64,000 nt of DNA from Streptomyces sp. NBC_01481 (GCF_026339995.1 NZ_JAPEPT010000005.1:744001-808000), one strand, 5' to 3'. Counted from the stretch's first letter, positions 17,035-25,358 are shown. Made by a program: numbers and translations. The notes: generated from the letters alone by a model not told the origin.

Positions 17035-17952
17035 ATGGGAGCCCAGCTCCGGGTCTACAAGCGTCGCATCAAATCCGTCACCGCGACCAAGAAGATCACC
17101 AAGGCGATGGAGATGATCGCCGCCTCGCGCATCGTCAAGGCGCAGCGCCACGTGGCGGCCTCCACGCCGTACGCGACCGAGCTCACCCGCGCGGTGACCG
17201 CGGTGGCGACCGGGTCGAACACGAAGCACCCCCTCACCACCGAGGCGGAGGCTCCGGTCCGCGCCGCGATCCTGCTCGTCACGAGCGACCGCGGTCTGGC
17301 CGGCGGCTACTCCGCCAACGCCATCAAGGCGGCGGAGCAGCTCACCGAGCGGCTCCGCGGCGAGGGCAAGGAGGTCGACACGTACATCGTCGGCCGCAAG
17401 GGTGTCTCGTACTACGGCTTCCGTGAGCGCAAGGTCACGGAGTCGTGGACCGGCTTCACGGACAACCCGACCTACGCGGACGCCAAGAACGTCGCGGGGC
17501 CGCTGATCGAGGCCGTCCAGCTGGACACGGCCGAGGGCGGCGTGGACGAGCTCCACATCGTCTTCACCGAGTTCATCTCGATGCTGACGCAGACGCCGGT
17601 GCAGAACCGGCTGCTGCCCCTCAGCCTCGAGAAGGCGGCCGAGGAGGCGGGTACCAAGGGCGAGATCCTGCCCCTGTTCGACTTCGAGCCGTCGGCGGAG
17701 GACGTCCTCGACGCCCTGCTGCCGCGGTACGTCGAGAGCCGGATCTACAACGCGCTGCTCCAGGCCGCTGCTTCCAAGCACGCTGCCACCCGCCGCGCGA
17801 TGAAGTCGGCGACCGACAACGCCGGGGAGCTCATCAAGAGCCTCTCCCGGCTTGCCAACGCGGCCCGCCAGGCCGAAATCACCCAGGAAATCAGCGAGAT
17901 CGTCGGTGGCGCCAACGCCCTGGCCGACGCGACCGCGGGGAGTGACAAGTAA
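17035..17952 (+). CDS. atpG: F1Fo ATP synthase subunit gamma
   Basis: Central rotor shaft, 305 aa. Conserved N-terminal GAQLRVYKRRIKSVTATKKI and C-terminal ESRIYNALLQAAASKHAATR segments form the coiled coil inside the hexamer. AAGGGACC precedes the ATG. Its stop overlaps the atpD start (TAATG). Confidence 0.96.
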   Translation: MGAQLRVYKRRIKSVTATKKITKAMEMIAASRIVKAQRHVAASTPYATELTRAVTAVATGSNTKHPLTTEAEAPVRAAILLVTSDRGLAGGYSANAIKAAEQLTERLRGEGKEVDTYIVGRKGVSYYGFRERKVTESWTGFTDNPTYADAKNVAGPLIEAVQLDTAEGGVDELHIVFTEFISMLTQTPVQNRLLPLSLEKAAEEAGTKGEILPLFDFEPSAEDVLDALLPRYVESRIYNALLQAAASKHAATRRAMKSATDNAGELIKSLSRLANAARQAEITQEISEIVGGANALADATAGSDK

Positions 17953-19394
17953 TGACGACCACTGTTGAGACGGCCGCCGCCACGGGCCGCGTCGCCCGGG
18001 TCATCGGCCCGGTCGTCGACGTGGAGTTCCCCGTCGACGCGATGCCGGAGATCTACAACGCGCTCACCGTCGAGGTGGCCGACCCGGCGCTCGACGGCGC
18101 CCTGAAGACGCTGACGCTCGAGGTTGCCCAGCACCTCGGCGAGGGCGTGGTCCGCGCGATCTCGATGCAGCCCACCGACGGTCTGGTCCGCCAGGCCGCG
18201 GTGACCAACACCGGCGCGGGCATCTCCGTCCCGGTCGGTGACATCACCAAGGGCAAGGTGTTCAACACCCTCGGTGAGGTCCTGAACGTGGACCCGTCCA
18301 CGGTCGAGATCACCGAGCGCTGGCCGATCCACCGCAAGGCCCCGAACTTCGACCAGCTCGAGTCGAAGACCGAGATGTTCGAGACGGGCGTCAAGGTCAT
18401 CGACCTTCTCACCCCGTACGTCAAGGGTGGAAAGATCGGTCTGTTCGGTGGTGCCGGTGTCGGCAAGACCGTTCTGATCCAGGAAATGATCTACCGCGTC
18501 GCCAACAACCACGACGGTGTGTCGGTGTTCGCGGGGGTCGGTGAGCGTACCCGTGAGGGCAACGACCTCATCGAGGAGATGACCGAGTCCGGCGTCATCG
18601 ACAAGACGGCGCTTGTCTTCGGTCAGATGGACGAGCCCCCGGGCACCCGTCTTCGCGTCGCGCTTGCCGGTCTGACCATGGCGGAGTACTTCCGCGATGT
18701 GCAGAAGCAGGACGTGCTCTTCTTCATCGACAACATCTTCCGGTACACCCAGGCCGGCTCCGAGGTGTCCACCCTGCTCGGCCGTATGCCGTCCGCGGTG
18801 GGTTACCAGCCGAACCTGGCCGACGAGATGGGTCTGCTGCAGGAGCGCATCACCTCGACGCGTGGTCACTCGATCACCTCGATGCAGGCGATCTACGTCC
18901 CCGCGGACGACCTGACCGACCCGGCCCCGGCCACCACCTTCGCCCACCTCGACGCGACGACGGTTCTCTCCCGTCCGATCTCCGAGAAGGGCATCTACCC
19001 GGCCGTGGACCCGCTGGACTCCACCTCCCGGATCCTGGACCCGCGCTACATCGCGCAGGACCACTACGACGCCGCCACGCGCGTCAAGGGAATCCTGCAG
19101 AAGTACAAGGACCTCCAGGACATCATCGCGATCCTCGGTATCGACGAGCTGGGCGAGGAGGACAAGCTCGTTGTCCACCGTGCCCGTCGCGTCGAGCGCT
19201 TCCTGTCGCAGAACACCCACGTGGCGAAGCAGTTCACCGGCGTGGACGGTTCGGACGTTCCGCTCGAGGAGTCGATCGCCGCGTTCAACTCGATCTGCGA
19301 CGGTGAGTACGACCACTTCCCCGAGCAGGCGTTCTTCATGTGCGGTGGCATTGAGGACCTCAAGGCCAACGCCAAGGAGCTCGGCGTCTCCTGA
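17952..19394 (+). CDS. atpD: F1Fo ATP synthase subunit beta
   Basis: Catalytic subunit, 480 aa. Walker A GGAGVGKT (about residue 163), GVGERTREGNDL with the catalytic Glu, Walker B QDVLFFIDNIFR, and QPNLADEMG are present. The start overlaps the atpG stop by one base, so the two are coupled. A GC-rich hairpin follows the stop. Confidence 0.97.
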   Translation: MTTTVETAAATGRVARVIGPVVDVEFPVDAMPEIYNALTVEVADPALDGALKTLTLEVAQHLGEGVVRAISMQPTDGLVRQAAVTNTGAGISVPVGDITKGKVFNTLGEVLNVDPSTVEITERWPIHRKAPNFDQLESKTEMFETGVKVIDLLTPYVKGGKIGLFGGAGVGKTVLIQEMIYRVANNHDGVSVFAGVGERTREGNDLIEEMTESGVIDKTALVFGQMDEPPGTRLRVALAGLTMAEYFRDVQKQDVLFFIDNIFRYTQAGSEVSTLLGRMPSAVGYQPNLADEMGLLQERITSTRGHSITSMQAIYVPADDLTDPAPATTFAHLDATTVLSRPISEKGIYPAVDPLDSTSRILDPRYIAQDHYDAATRVKGILQKYKDLQDIIAILGIDELGEEDKLVVHRARRVERFLSQNTHVAKQFTGVDGSDVPLEESIAAFNSICDGEYDHFPEQAFFMCGGIEDLKANAKELGVS

Positions 19395-19408
19395 GTCTGC
19401 TGACTCGT

Positions 19409-19445
19409 GGAGGGGGGCGGGTGCGTCCCGCCCCCCTCTTCTCGC
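19409..19445 (+). terminator. Intra-operon hairpin after atpD
   Basis: Stem of 11-12 bp (19410-19421 with 19427-19438), loop TGCGT, followed by TTCTCGC. Fifteen bases after the atpD stop and 150 before atpC, so it may act as an mRNA 3' stabiliser or partial terminator in the operon. Confidence 0.6.
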
Positions 19446-19458
19446 CCATGCTGCATCT

Positions 19459-19500
19459 CCCGGGGGACAACCCCCGGACCCCTGGCCGAAGGGCCCGGGG
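19459..19500 (+). repeat. Dispersed palindromic repeat between atpD and atpC
   Basis: CCGGGGG-ACAA-CCCCCGG (19460-19477) followed by ACCCCTGGCCGAAGGGCCC. Another copy of the G5/C5 element. A further hairpin (ACCCGGC...GCCGGGT near 19550-19570) sits just before the atpC ribosome-binding site. Confidence 0.6.
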
Positions 19501-19590
19501 CGGGCGCCGTCGTTCTGGCGCCCGGAGCGCTATTAGACTTATGACCCAACACCCGGCAGAACCGCCGGGTGGTGACCCGAGGAGCCAACC

Positions 19591-19965
19591 TTGGCTGCTG
19601 AGCTGCACGTCGAGCTGGTCGCCGCGGACCGGCAGGTCTGGTCCGGCGAGGCCACCCTGGTCGTCGCGCGCACCACGTCCGGCGACATCGGCGTCATGCC
19701 CGGTCACCAGCCGCTTCTCGGTGTGCTGGAGTCGGGCCCGGTGACCATCCGTACGAGCGAGGGCGGAACTGTCGTCGCCGCTGTGCACGGCGGTTTCATC
19801 TCGTTCGCCGACAACAAGCTGTCGCTGCTGGCGGAGATCGCCGAGCTGGCGGACGAGATCGACGCCCGGCGCGCCGAGCGTGCGCTGGAGCGCGCCAAGT
19901 CGGACGAGGACGACGCCGCCGAGCGGCGCGCCGATGTCCGGCTGCGTGCGGTGGCGGTGCGCTGA
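19591..19965 (+). CDS. atpC: F1Fo ATP synthase subunit epsilon
   Basis: Regulatory F1 subunit, 124 aa, TTG start with GAGGAG 9 bases upstream. N-terminal beta-sandwich (AAELHVELVAADRQVWSGEA, GDIGVMPGHQPLLGVLESG) and a C-terminal helical hairpin rich in Ala/Glu/Arg (DEIDARRAERALERAK). Unlike the rest of the operon it lies after a 196-bp structured gap. Confidence 0.94.
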   Translation: MAAELHVELVAADRQVWSGEATLVVARTTSGDIGVMPGHQPLLGVLESGPVTIRTSEGGTVVAAVHGGFISFADNKLSLLAEIAELADEIDARRAERALERAKSDEDDAAERRADVRLRAVAVR

Positions 19966-19987
19966 GCACCCCGCCGACAGTCGTAGC

Positions 19988-20037
19988 CCTCAGCCGCGGC
20001 CCGGGCTGGATTCCTCCAGACCGGGCCGCGGCTGAGG
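19988..20037 (+). terminator. Terminator of the atp operon
   Basis: Perfect 17-bp arms (19988-20004 and 20021-20037), with an inner CTGG/CCAG extension; no T-tract, as is common for strong GC hairpins in Streptomyces. 22 bases after atpC. Confidence 0.75.
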
Positions 20038-20098
20038 CGATGCAGGTGCAGGTGCACGTGGGAATCCGTTACGGGACGATGCGAGGAGGTCGGTGGAC

Positions 20099-20548
20099 AT
20101 GTTCCTCGCTCTGCTTGTGAGCGCCCTGGTCGTCGTCACACTGGTGGGGATCGGGCTGTTCGTCTTCGGACTGCGCCGACGGCTGATCCAGCGTTCCGGC
20201 GGCACCTTCGACTGCAGTCTGCGCTGGAACGTCCCGGAGGAGACGGACCTCTCCGGCAAGGGGTGGGTGTACGGCGTCGCCCGCTACAGCGGTGACCGGA
20301 TCATGTGGTTCCGGGTCTTCTCGTACGCTCCCCGTCCCCGCCGTGTCCTCGAGCGCTCCGCCATCGAGGTCGTGACCCGGCGTACGCCCGAGGGCGAGGA
20401 GGAGCTGGCGCTGCTCTCCGACGCGACCGTGCTGGGCTGTGTCCACCGCGGGACGCGGCTGGAGCTGGCGATGAGCGAGGACGCGCTGACCGGTTTCCTC
20501 GCCTGGCTGGAGGCGGCCCCGCCCGGCCAACGAGTCAATGTGGCTTAA
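20099..20548 (+). CDS. DUF2550 family membrane protein
   Basis: Conserved actinobacterial protein of unknown function that regularly follows atpC. 149 aa: one N-terminal membrane helix (ALLVSALVVVTLVGIGLFVF) then a soluble domain with the family hallmarks GGTFDCSLRWNVPEE, KGWVYGVARY and WFRVFSYAPRPRRVLER. ATG 20099 has AGGAGG 9 bases upstream; an in-frame GTG at 20093 is only 3 bases from it. The last codons lie in a 65-bp tandem duplication, so the ending RVNVA plus stop is repeated downstream. Confidence 0.88.
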   Translation: MFLALLVSALVVVTLVGIGLFVFGLRRRLIQRSGGTFDCSLRWNVPEETDLSGKGWVYGVARYSGDRIMWFRVFSYAPRPRRVLERSAIEVVTRRTPEGEEELALLSDATVLGCVHRGTRLELAMSEDALTGFLAWLEAAPPGQRVNVA

Positions 20549-20661
20549 ATAGGCTGTCTCGTTGGTTGGGGGTCCCCCCGGACGAAGTCTGGGGGAGAGT
20601 CAATGTGGCTTAAATAGGCTGTCTCGTTGGTTGGGGGTCCCCCCGGACGAAGTCTGGGGGA
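20532..20661 (+). repeat. 65-bp perfect tandem duplication at the 3' end of the DUF2550 gene
   Basis: Copy 1 (20532-20596) and copy 2 (20597-20661) appear identical. Each has the coding end of the gene, the stop TAA, and a palindromic element (GGGGGTCCCCCC with GGACGAAGTCTGGGGGAG). A decayed third start follows (GGGTGAATGTCGCCTGA). The unit is not a multiple of three but the first stop shields it. Confidence 0.9.
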
Positions 20662-20686
20662 GGGTGAATGTCGCCTGAGAGTGTGA

Positions 20687-20719
20687 CGAAGCCCGGGAGA
20701 TCGAGTCTCCCGGGCTTCG
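20687..20719. terminator. Bidirectional terminator between DUF2550 and the chitinase
   Basis: Perfect 14-bp stem (20687-20700 with 20706-20719), TCGAG loop. Lies between convergent genes, 13 bases past the chitinase stop on the minus strand. Confidence 0.8.
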
Positions 20720-20731
20720 CTGTGCGCAGCG

Positions 20732-22585
20732 TCAGTTCAGACCGCTGTTGATCGCGCCGACGAGCTCCCCGTTCGTCGTGTCACCGCTGAACTCCCAGAA
20801 GAACGCGCCTCCCAGGCCCTGCCCCTTCGCCCAGCTCATCTTCGAGGTGACCGTGGCGGGGGTGTCGTAACTCCACCAGTTGCTGCCGCACTTGGCGTAC
20901 GCCGTACCCGCGATGGTGCCGGTCGACGGGCAGGTGTTCTTGAGGACCTTGTAGTCCTCGATGCCCTGCTCGTACGTGCCGGGAGCGGGCCCTGTCGCGG
21001 TGCCGCCAGGCGTCGCCTGGGTGACTCCGGTCCAGCCGCGTCCGTAGAAGCCGATGCCCAGCAGCAGCTTGGCGGACGGCACGCCCTTCGCCTTGAACTT
21101 GGCGATCGCCTCGGCGGAGTTGAATCCCGCCTGCGGGATGCCGGGGTACGAGGTGAGCGGGGAGTGCGGGGCGGTCGGGCCCTGAGCGGCCCATGCGCCG
21201 AAGAAGTCGTACGTCATCACGTTGTACCAGTCGACGTACTGCGCCGCGCCGCCGTAGTCGGCCGCGTCGATCTTGCCGCCGGACGAGGCGTCGGCGGTGA
21301 CGGCCGCGGTGACCAGGTTGTTCGCACCGAACTTGGCGCGCATCGCCTGCATCAGGTTCTTGAAGGCGGCGGCGCCGCTGGTGTCGCAGGACAGGCCGCA
21401 GGCGTTCGGGTACTCCCAGTCCAGGTCGATGCCGTCGAAGACATCGGCCCAGCGCGGGTCCTCCACCAGGTCGTAGCAGGACTGCGCGAAGGCCGCCGGG
21501 TTTGCCGCGGCCTGGCCGAAGCCGCCGGACCAGGTCCAGCCGCCGAACGACCAGAGCACCTTGATGTGCGGGTACTTCGCCTTGAGCTTGCGCAGCTGGT
21601 TGAAGTTGCCGCGCAGGGGCTGGTCCCAGGTGTCGGCGACGCCGTCGACGGACTGGTCGGCGGTGTACGCCTTGTCGTAGTCGGCGTAGGAGTCACCGAT
21701 GGCGCAGCGGCCGCCGGTCACATTGCCGAAGGCGTAGTTGATGTGGGTGATCTTCGACGCGGAGCCGGAGGTGTCCAGGTTCTTCACGTGGTAGTTGCGC
21801 CCGTAGACGCCCCACTCGGTGAAGTAGCCCAGCTTGACCGTGGAGCCGGGCCCCGGGTCGCCGCCACCGCCGGTGGTGCGCACCGCGCGGGCTCCGCTGA
21901 CCGGTCCTGTCTGGTCGGCGGTGTCACGTGCCTGGACGGTGTACGAGTAGTCGGTGCCGGCGCTGAGGCCGGTGTTCGTGTACGTCGTGCCGGTCACCGT
22001 CGCGATCCGGGCGCCGTCGCGCAGTACGTCGTAGTTCTTGATGCCGTTGTCGTCGGTGGCGGCGGTCCAGCTCAGCGCCACCGAGGTGTCGGTGATGTTG
22101 CTCGCGGACGGGGTGCCGGGGGCGGAGGGCGGGTTGTCGCCGGGGACGCTGCCGCCGTCGCACGACGCGCCGTTGAGCTTGCAGCCCGAGGGGGCGCCGG
22201 AGCCGCTGCCGTTGAAGCCGAAGGAGACCGAGGCGCCGGGGGCCAGCGTGCCGTTCCAGCTCTTGTTCTTGCCGGTCCAGTGGGTGCCGGAGCTGGTGAC
22301 GTCGGCGTCCCAGGCGGAGGTGACGACGGTCCCCGAGGGGTAGTCCCACTCGACGGTCCAGGAGCTGAGGGAGGTGGTGCCGGTGTTCTTCACCGTCCAC
22401 TTGCCCTCGAAGCCCGTGCCCCAGTCCTGGACCTTGGTGTAGGTGGCCGTGGCGGATGTGGCGGCTTCGGCGGGCGCTGCGAGGCCGACCATGGCGGCCA
22501 GGGGGAGGAGCAGCGCGGTCAGTGCCGCGACGGCTCTGGATCTGACTCTGAATCTGGTTCTGTGCAGTGGGGGTTGCGTGTTCAC
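20732..22585 (-). CDS. chiC: Secreted family 18 chitinase with CBM2 and fibronectin III domains
   Basis: Extracellular endochitinase. GTG at 22585 (617 aa) has GAGGAG 6-7 bases upstream and begins at the signal peptide (basic RTRFRVRSRAVAAL, hydrophobic TALLLPLAAMVGLAAPAEAA, cleavage near AEA-A). Then come a family 2 carbohydrate-binding module (TWTVKNTG-like, Trp-rich, Cys pair), a fibronectin III domain (APGTPSASNITDTSVALSWTA), a Gly/Pro linker and the GH18 barrel with FDGIDLDWEYP, whose final Glu is the acid/base. The open frame extends 23 codons upstream without a ribosome site. The adjacent two-component genes and direct-repeat promoter match the Streptomyces chiC-chiR-chiS locus; symbol given on that basis. 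Confidence 0.92.
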   Translation of the reverse strand: MNTQPPLHRTRFRVRSRAVAALTALLLPLAAMVGLAAPAEAATSATATYTKVQDWGTGFEGKWTVKNTGTTSLSSWTVEWDYPSGTVVTSAWDADVTSSGTHWTGKNKSWNGTLAPGASVSFGFNGSGSGAPSGCKLNGASCDGGSVPGDNPPSAPGTPSASNITDTSVALSWTAATDDNGIKNYDVLRDGARIATVTGTTYTNTGLSAGTDYSYTVQARDTADQTGPVSGARAVRTTGGGGDPGPGSTVKLGYFTEWGVYGRNYHVKNLDTSGSASKITHINYAFGNVTGGRCAIGDSYADYDKAYTADQSVDGVADTWDQPLRGNFNQLRKLKAKYPHIKVLWSFGGWTWSGGFGQAAANPAAFAQSCYDLVEDPRWADVFDGIDLDWEYPNACGLSCDTSGAAAFKNLMQAMRAKFGANNLVTAAVTADASSGGKIDAADYGGAAQYVDWYNVMTYDFFGAWAAQGPTAPHSPLTSYPGIPQAGFNSAEAIAKFKAKGVPSAKLLLGIGFYGRGWTGVTQATPGGTATGPAPGTYEQGIEDYKVLKNTCPSTGTIAGTAYAKCGSNWWSYDTPATVTSKMSWAKGQGLGGAFFWEFSGDTTNGELVGAINSGLN

Positions 22586-22672
22586 GGGTGCTCCTCGAGG
22601 AGGTCCGGGACGTTCGGGGGATGGTCCGTGCACTGCGCACCCTGCGTGGCTCAACGCAGTGTGTGTGCGGTG

Positions 22673-22701
22673 AGACTAGGAAGGTCTGGACCAATCGTCA
22701 A
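22673..22701 (-). promoter_or_regulatory. Chitinase promoter
   Basis: On the minus strand TTGACG (22701-22696), a 17-bp spacer and TAGTCT (22678-22673): a near-consensus vegetative promoter about 90 bases before the chitinase start. Confidence 0.8.
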
Positions 22702-22714
22702 TAGGTCCAGACCA
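22682..22714 (-). promoter_or_regulatory. Paired 12-bp direct-repeat operators of the chitinase promoter
   Basis: Minus strand TGGTCTGGACCT (22714-22703) and TGGTCCAGACCT (22693-22682), 21 bp apart, straddling the -35 box; each is nearly self-palindromic. Streptomyces chitinase promoters are known for such TGGTCCAGACCT repeats, and they resemble the DasR site (TGGTCTAGACCA). They can mediate induction by chitin and glucose repression; whether DasR, ChiR or both bind here is inference. Confidence 0.8.
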
Positions 22715-22741
22715 TAGGTGTGAGGGGGGGAGAAGGGAAAG

Positions 22742-23392
22742 TCAGATACCCAACTCCTGTGCCAGGACTGCCGCTTGGACCCTGCTGCGCAGCTCCAGCT
22801 TGCCCAGCAGCCTGCTCATATGGGTCTTCACCGTCGCCTCCGCCATGTCGAGACATACGGCGATCTCGGCGTTCGACAAGCCCTGGCCGACGCACGACAG
22901 CACCTCGCGCTCGCGCCGGGTGAGCGCGTTGAGCACCGCGGGGTCGGGCGCGTCCGGTCTGCGTACGGGCGTCGGTGCGGCGAACTCCGCGATCAGACGG
23001 CGCGTGACGGCGGGCGCGATCAGACCCTCGCCGCGCGCCACCGTGCGTACCGCCTGCAGCAGATCCGCCGCGTCGGTGTTCTTCAGCAGAAAGCCCGCGG
23101 CGCCCGCTCGCAGCGCCCCGAAGACGTACTCGTCCAGATCGAAGGTGGTCAGTACGAGTACGTCGGCGAGCTGCTCCGAGACCACCTGCCGGGTGGCCGA
23201 CACCCCGTCCAGACGCGGCATCTGAATGTCCATCAGCACCAGATCCGGACACAGTTCGCGGGCCAGCCGCACCGCTTCCTCGCCGTCCGCCGCCTCGCCC
23301 ACGACCTCGATGTCCGGTGCGCTGCGCAGGATGAGGACCAGACCGGCGCGTACGGCGCTCTGGTCCTCCGCGACCAGTACCCGGATCGTCAT
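22742..23392 (-). CDS. chiR: NarL/FixJ-type response regulator (ChiR-like)
   Basis: 216 aa: receiver domain TIRVLVAEDQSAVRAGLVL with the phospho-acceptor Asp in LVLMDIQMPRLDG (about residue 54) and Lys in GFLLKNTD, then a C-terminal LuxR helix-turn-helix (LTRREREVLSCVGQGLSNAE, ATVKTHMSRLL). ATG 23392 overlaps the kinase stop (ATGA), so they are coupled. Sitting directly upstream of the chitinase gene on the same strand, it probably controls it, as ChiR does in Streptomyces. Confidence 0.9.
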   Translation of the reverse strand: MTIRVLVAEDQSAVRAGLVLILRSAPDIEVVGEAADGEEAVRLARELCPDLVLMDIQMPRLDGVSATRQVVSEQLADVLVLTTFDLDEYVFGALRAGAAGFLLKNTDAADLLQAVRTVARGEGLIAPAVTRRLIAEFAAPTPVRRPDAPDPAVLNALTRREREVLSCVGQGLSNAEIAVCLDMAEATVKTHMSRLLGKLELRSRVQAAVLAQELGI

Positions 23393-24588
23393 GCCCTGCC
23401 GTTCCCTTCGTCGACGGGCAGTTCGGCCCGCACCCGCCAGATCTTGCCGTTGCCGTCCCCGTCGGTCACCGGTCCCGACTCGAACTGTCCGCCCAGCAGC
23501 GCCACTCGCTCCTTCATCCCGACCAGACCGGCCCCCGAGCCGGGCGCCCGTGGCCCGGGCCGGTCGCCGAACGGGCTGGTCACCTGCACCGTCAGCGTCC
23601 CCTCGTGCTGGGCCAGAGCGACCCTGACCCGGCCCGGCGACGCGTGCTTGAGGGCGTTCGTCAGCGACTCCTGGATGATGCGGTACGCCGCAAGCTCGAC
23701 CGGCGCCGGAAGCGCGAGGCCCGCCTCGCGGGCGTCGTCGAGCCCGAACTCCAGACCGCTGGCGGCCCCGTTGGTGCCCGCCTGGCCGAGCAGCGCGTCC
23801 ACACCGGCCAGTGTCGGGGCGGCCGCCGTAGCCGTACCGCCCCCGCTGTCCCGCAGCAGTCCGATCAGCCGGCGCATCTCCGCGAGCCCGTCGACGCTGT
23901 TCTCGCGAATCACCCCCAGTGCCTCTCGCGAGGTCTTCGGATCGTCGAGGGAGAGCGCGGCGGTGGAGTGGATCGCGATCGCCGAGAGATGGTTGGCGAC
24001 CATGTCGTGCAGCTCGCGGGCCATCCGGGCGCGCTCGGCGGTCACCGCCTGGGTGCGGTCGATCTCGGCGAGCAGGGCCGTCTGCTCGGCGCGCAGCTGC
24101 GCGGCCTCTGCGGCGTCGCGATGGGTGCGTACGCTCACGCCCGTCCAGGCCGGGGCCACAGTGATCACCGCGAAGACCAGGCCCAGCAGAACGGCCTGCG
24201 CGTCCTGGAAGACGACGAGCGCGGTGACCGTCACGGCGGCCGTGGCCACCATGGACACGGCGGGGATACGGCGTGCGGCTGCGGGCTTGCCGTACAGCAC
24301 GGCCGCGTAGACCAGATCCGTGAACATCGCGATGGTCGCGACATTCCCGTCGGTGAACTGGTCGGCGAGCATCGCCGCGCAGCCGATGGCCAGCGCGGTG
24401 TTCGGCATGGTCCGGCGCAGCAGCTCCGCCCCGCTCATCACCGCCAGCGGCAGCAGCAGGAGCCACCGCGGATCGACGCCGTGTCCACTGCGGGTGTCCA
24501 GTCCCAGCGCGTAGAGCACCAGGCCGCCGAGGAATCCGGCCACGGCGATGAGCACGTCGTCGCGGTGCGGGCGGGTCGGAGCGGTCAC
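23389..24588 (-). CDS. chiS: Two-component sensor histidine kinase (ChiS-like)
   Basis: Membrane kinase of the HPK7/NarX-like class. Four to five hydrophobic N-terminal segments, a dimerisation helix with the phospho-His in ARMARELHDMVANHLSAI, and an HATPase_c domain (AAYRIIQESLTNALKHA, GSGAGLVGMKERVALLGG). The start is uncertain: GTG 24588 gives 399 aa starting TAPTRPHRDDVL; the frame is open to GTG 24669 (426 aa). Coupled to the response regulator. No extracellular sensor domain is large enough to be named, so the signal is unknown; chitooligosaccharide is implied by context. Confidence 0.88.
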   Translation of the reverse strand: MTAPTRPHRDDVLIAVAGFLGGLVLYALGLDTRSGHGVDPRWLLLLPLAVMSGAELLRRTMPNTALAIGCAAMLADQFTDGNVATIAMFTDLVYAAVLYGKPAAARRIPAVSMVATAAVTVTALVVFQDAQAVLLGLVFAVITVAPAWTGVSVRTHRDAAEAAQLRAEQTALLAEIDRTQAVTAERARMARELHDMVANHLSAIAIHSTAALSLDDPKTSREALGVIRENSVDGLAEMRRLIGLLRDSGGGTATAAAPTLAGVDALLGQAGTNGAASGLEFGLDDAREAGLALPAPVELAAYRIIQESLTNALKHASPGRVRVALAQHEGTLTVQVTSPFGDRPGPRAPGSGAGLVGMKERVALLGGQFESGPVTDGDGNGKIWRVRAELPVDEGNGRA

Positions 24589-24714
24589 GCACCCATCAAA
24601 CACGGCGGACTGCCCGCGGGCCTCCACGTCCGGGGTGATGGCCCGGTACATCGAAGGATGCAGTGCCACCTCGTCACTGGCGACGACGATCGACGGCCCG
24701 GCGGGCGGGAGGCT

Positions 24715-24760
24715 TAGGGGGTGTCCGGCGGATCAGGCTGGATCCGCCGGACACCCCCTA
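24715..24760. repeat. Perfect 20-bp inverted repeat (mini-MITE-like) between divergent genes
   Basis: Arms TAGGGGGTGTCCGGCGGATC (24715-24734) and its exact complement at 24741-24760, loop AGGCTG. The ends TAGG...CCTA and the TGTCCGG core recall the MITE-like element at 8878-9041, suggesting a related, much shorter derivative. It lies in the intergenic space between the kinase and the next gene. Confidence 0.75.
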
Positions 24761-24782
24761 GGGGAACCGAAAGGAGAGTGCC

Positions 24783-25358
24783 GTGATCGTCACGCTGATC
24801 GTGATCTGTGAGGTCGGCTTCTGGGTCCTGCTGGCAGCGGGACTCGCCACGCGCTATCTGCTGAAGATGCCGCGGCTGGGCGCGGGCCTGCTGCTCCTGG
24901 AGCCGCTGCTGGAGGTCGTCCTGCTCGTCGTGACGGCGATCGACCTGAAGAACGGCGCCGAGCCGGACTTCAAGCACGGGCTCGCCGCGCTGTACATCGG
25001 CTACACCGTCGCGTACGGCCACTACACGATCAAGTGGATCGACGGGCACGTCGCCCACCGCTTCGCGGGCGCCCCGCTGCCGCCGAAGCCGCCGCGCTAC
25101 GGAGTGGCCCGGGCCAAGCACGAGGGGAAGCTGTGGCTGCGGACCGTGCTGGCCGCCGCGGTCGCCGTCGCTCTGCTGCAGATCGCGATCTGGTACGTCG
25201 GCGACGCGAGCCGGACCGGTTCGCTCAGCTCCTCGCAGTTCGCGGCCCTGCGGGCCGCCGGGATCCACGGCCTGATCGCTCTCGCGTACACGATCTGGCC
25301 GAAGAAGGCCCCGGCGGACTCCGAGCCCGAGCGCGAACCGGTCCGGGTCGACCGCTAG
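24783..25358 (+). CDS. Conserved integral membrane protein
   Basis: 191 aa, GTG start with GGAGAG upstream. Four hydrophobic segments (LIVICEVGFWVLLAAGLATR, LLLLEPLLEVVLLVVTAI, LAALYIGYTVAYGHY, VLAAAVAVALLQIAIWYVG) and a polar tail. I recognise it as a widespread actinobacterial membrane protein without known function; nothing in it indicates transport or catalysis. Its stop codon overlaps the stop of the convergent adenosyltransferase gene. Confidence 0.8.
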   Translation: MIVTLIVICEVGFWVLLAAGLATRYLLKMPRLGAGLLLLEPLLEVVLLVVTAIDLKNGAEPDFKHGLAALYIGYTVAYGHYTIKWIDGHVAHRFAGAPLPPKPPRYGVARAKHEGKLWLRTVLAAAVAVALLQIAIWYVGDASRTGSLSSSQFAALRAAGIHGLIALAYTIWPKKAPADSEPEREPVRVDR

